DNA of 32,670 nucleotides from an uncultured Lentisphaerota bacterium (GTDB taxonomy: Bacteria > Verrucomicrobiota > Kiritimatiellia > RFP12 > UBA1067): positions 1 through 32,670 of the forward strand of contig ONVK01000033.1 in the NCBI GenBank assembly GCA_900321255.1, written 5' to 3'. Position 1 is the stretch's first letter; each line of letters begins with the position of its first letter. The translations under genes were made by a program, and so were the position numbers. Positions 32,421 to 32,670 of the stretch are shown piece by piece. A model generated the notes under the pieces. It worked only from the letters and a program-made list of their open reading frames with translations, ran no database searches and was not told the DNA's origin.

Positions 32421-32454
32421 AAAAAGAGCGCGGCAGGACTGCCGCGCTCTTTTT
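32421..32454. terminator. bidirectional intrinsic terminator
   Basis: AAAAAGAGCGCGGCA and TGCCGCGCTCTTTTT are perfect 15-base arms around a GGAC loop, with A- and T-runs that serve either strand. It lies 20 bases past the stop of the minus-strand gene at the right edge. Confidence 0.92.
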
Positions 32455-32474
32455 CTTGGGATTTCTCCCGATTG

Positions 32475-32670
32475 TCAGCCGAGGAGGTCGTCCCCGCCGG
32501 TCGAGCCCATCGACTCGTCGGAGTTGACGACGTCTCCGCCGTCTGCGGACGTGTCGCCCGTGTCGAGCTGAAGGTTGGGCTCGCCGAGATCGTCGTCGTC
32601 GTCGTTCTCCTCTCCGGGAAGACCCGACGCCGGGATGCCGTAGAGCTCCTCGTGGCGCTTGCGCTGCTCC
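32475..32670 (-). CDS. C-terminal part of an unidentified gene with an acidic tail (5' end outside the window)
   Basis: Sixty-four codons and a TGA are visible. The visible part starts EQRKRHEELYGIPASGLPGE and becomes very acidic and glycine-rich (NDDDDDLG, DTGDTSADGGD, STGGDDLLG). GC-rich third positions resemble the housekeeping genes of the window rather than the accessory block. It is followed at once by a strong terminator. The visible part is a disordered tail and does not identify the protein. Confidence 0.7.
   Translation of the reverse strand, partial: EQRKRHEELYGIPASGLPGEENDDDDDLGEPNLQLDTGDTSADGGDVVNSDESMGSTGGDDLLG

Overview
The window looks like a contig from a PVC-group bacterium, most plausibly a gut- or rumen-type Kiritimatiellota/Verrucomicrobiota. 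This rests on gene content and style: a very large RHS protein with thrombospondin-type-3 calcium repeats, small secreted partner proteins, BspA-like and other leucine-rich proteins, many orphan membrane proteins and GC-rich housekeeping genes. The phylum call is an inference. Nearly every real gene is on the minus strand, so the text reads from high to low coordinates. Most long plus-strand frames are shadows of GC-rich minus-strand genes.

Defence island, about 9.1 to 0.1 kb. One tightly packed operon runs from a TATAAT promoter at 8974-8979. Its order is a PDDEXK-nuclease/N6-adenine-methylase fusion, a YhcG/DUF1016 PDDEXK nuclease, an HsdS specificity subunit, an unannotated 56-residue single-pass membrane protein, a protein resembling the LPO_1073/Vpar_1526 family, a DGQHR-domain protein fused to a TIR/deoxyribosyltransferase-like domain, and a ComEC-like metallo-beta-lactamase-fold protein. 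No separate HsdR is in the window. The last four genes form the best candidate for an undescribed system: a membrane-associated NAD- or nucleotide-consuming module carried on a restriction-modification operon.

RHS and two-component operon, 19.4 to 9.2 kb. A small secreted protein, a 2345-residue RHS/YD-repeat protein with a divergent C-terminal tip, a membrane protein (candidate immunity or partner), an OmpR-type response regulator and a histidine kinase are arranged with start/stop overlaps. In front lie four copies of a 9-mer on an exact 11-bp pitch ending just upstream of a -10 box. This is the geometry of an OmpR/PhoB-type activator site and suggests that the operon activates itself.

Chaperone operon, 23.9 to 19.9 kb. 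dnaK, groES and groEL are adjacent and co-directional, without grpE, dnaJ or hrcA. No CIRCE element was seen. A close match to a sigma-54 promoter sits 49 to 67 bases upstream of dnaK, with a cluster of TGTGACA repeats farther upstream.

Accessory block, 24.7 to 32.3 kb. Single orphan genes alternate with dispersed repeats: a kinase-like protein with an embedded out-of-frame ORF, a leucine-rich protein, several membrane proteins, an MNT nucleotidyltransferase, a VapBC-like pair and a BspA-like protein. Most are followed by a shared approximately 30-bp repeat that sometimes supplies the stop codon. Several start with an extended -10 box 6 to 8 bases before the start codon, which implies leaderless mRNAs. 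A 243-bp inverted-repeat element carries a relic of a REP-associated tyrosine transposase, and a second relic lies upstream of the defence operon. At the right edge, a strong bidirectional terminator follows the acidic C-terminus of a gene that enters from outside.
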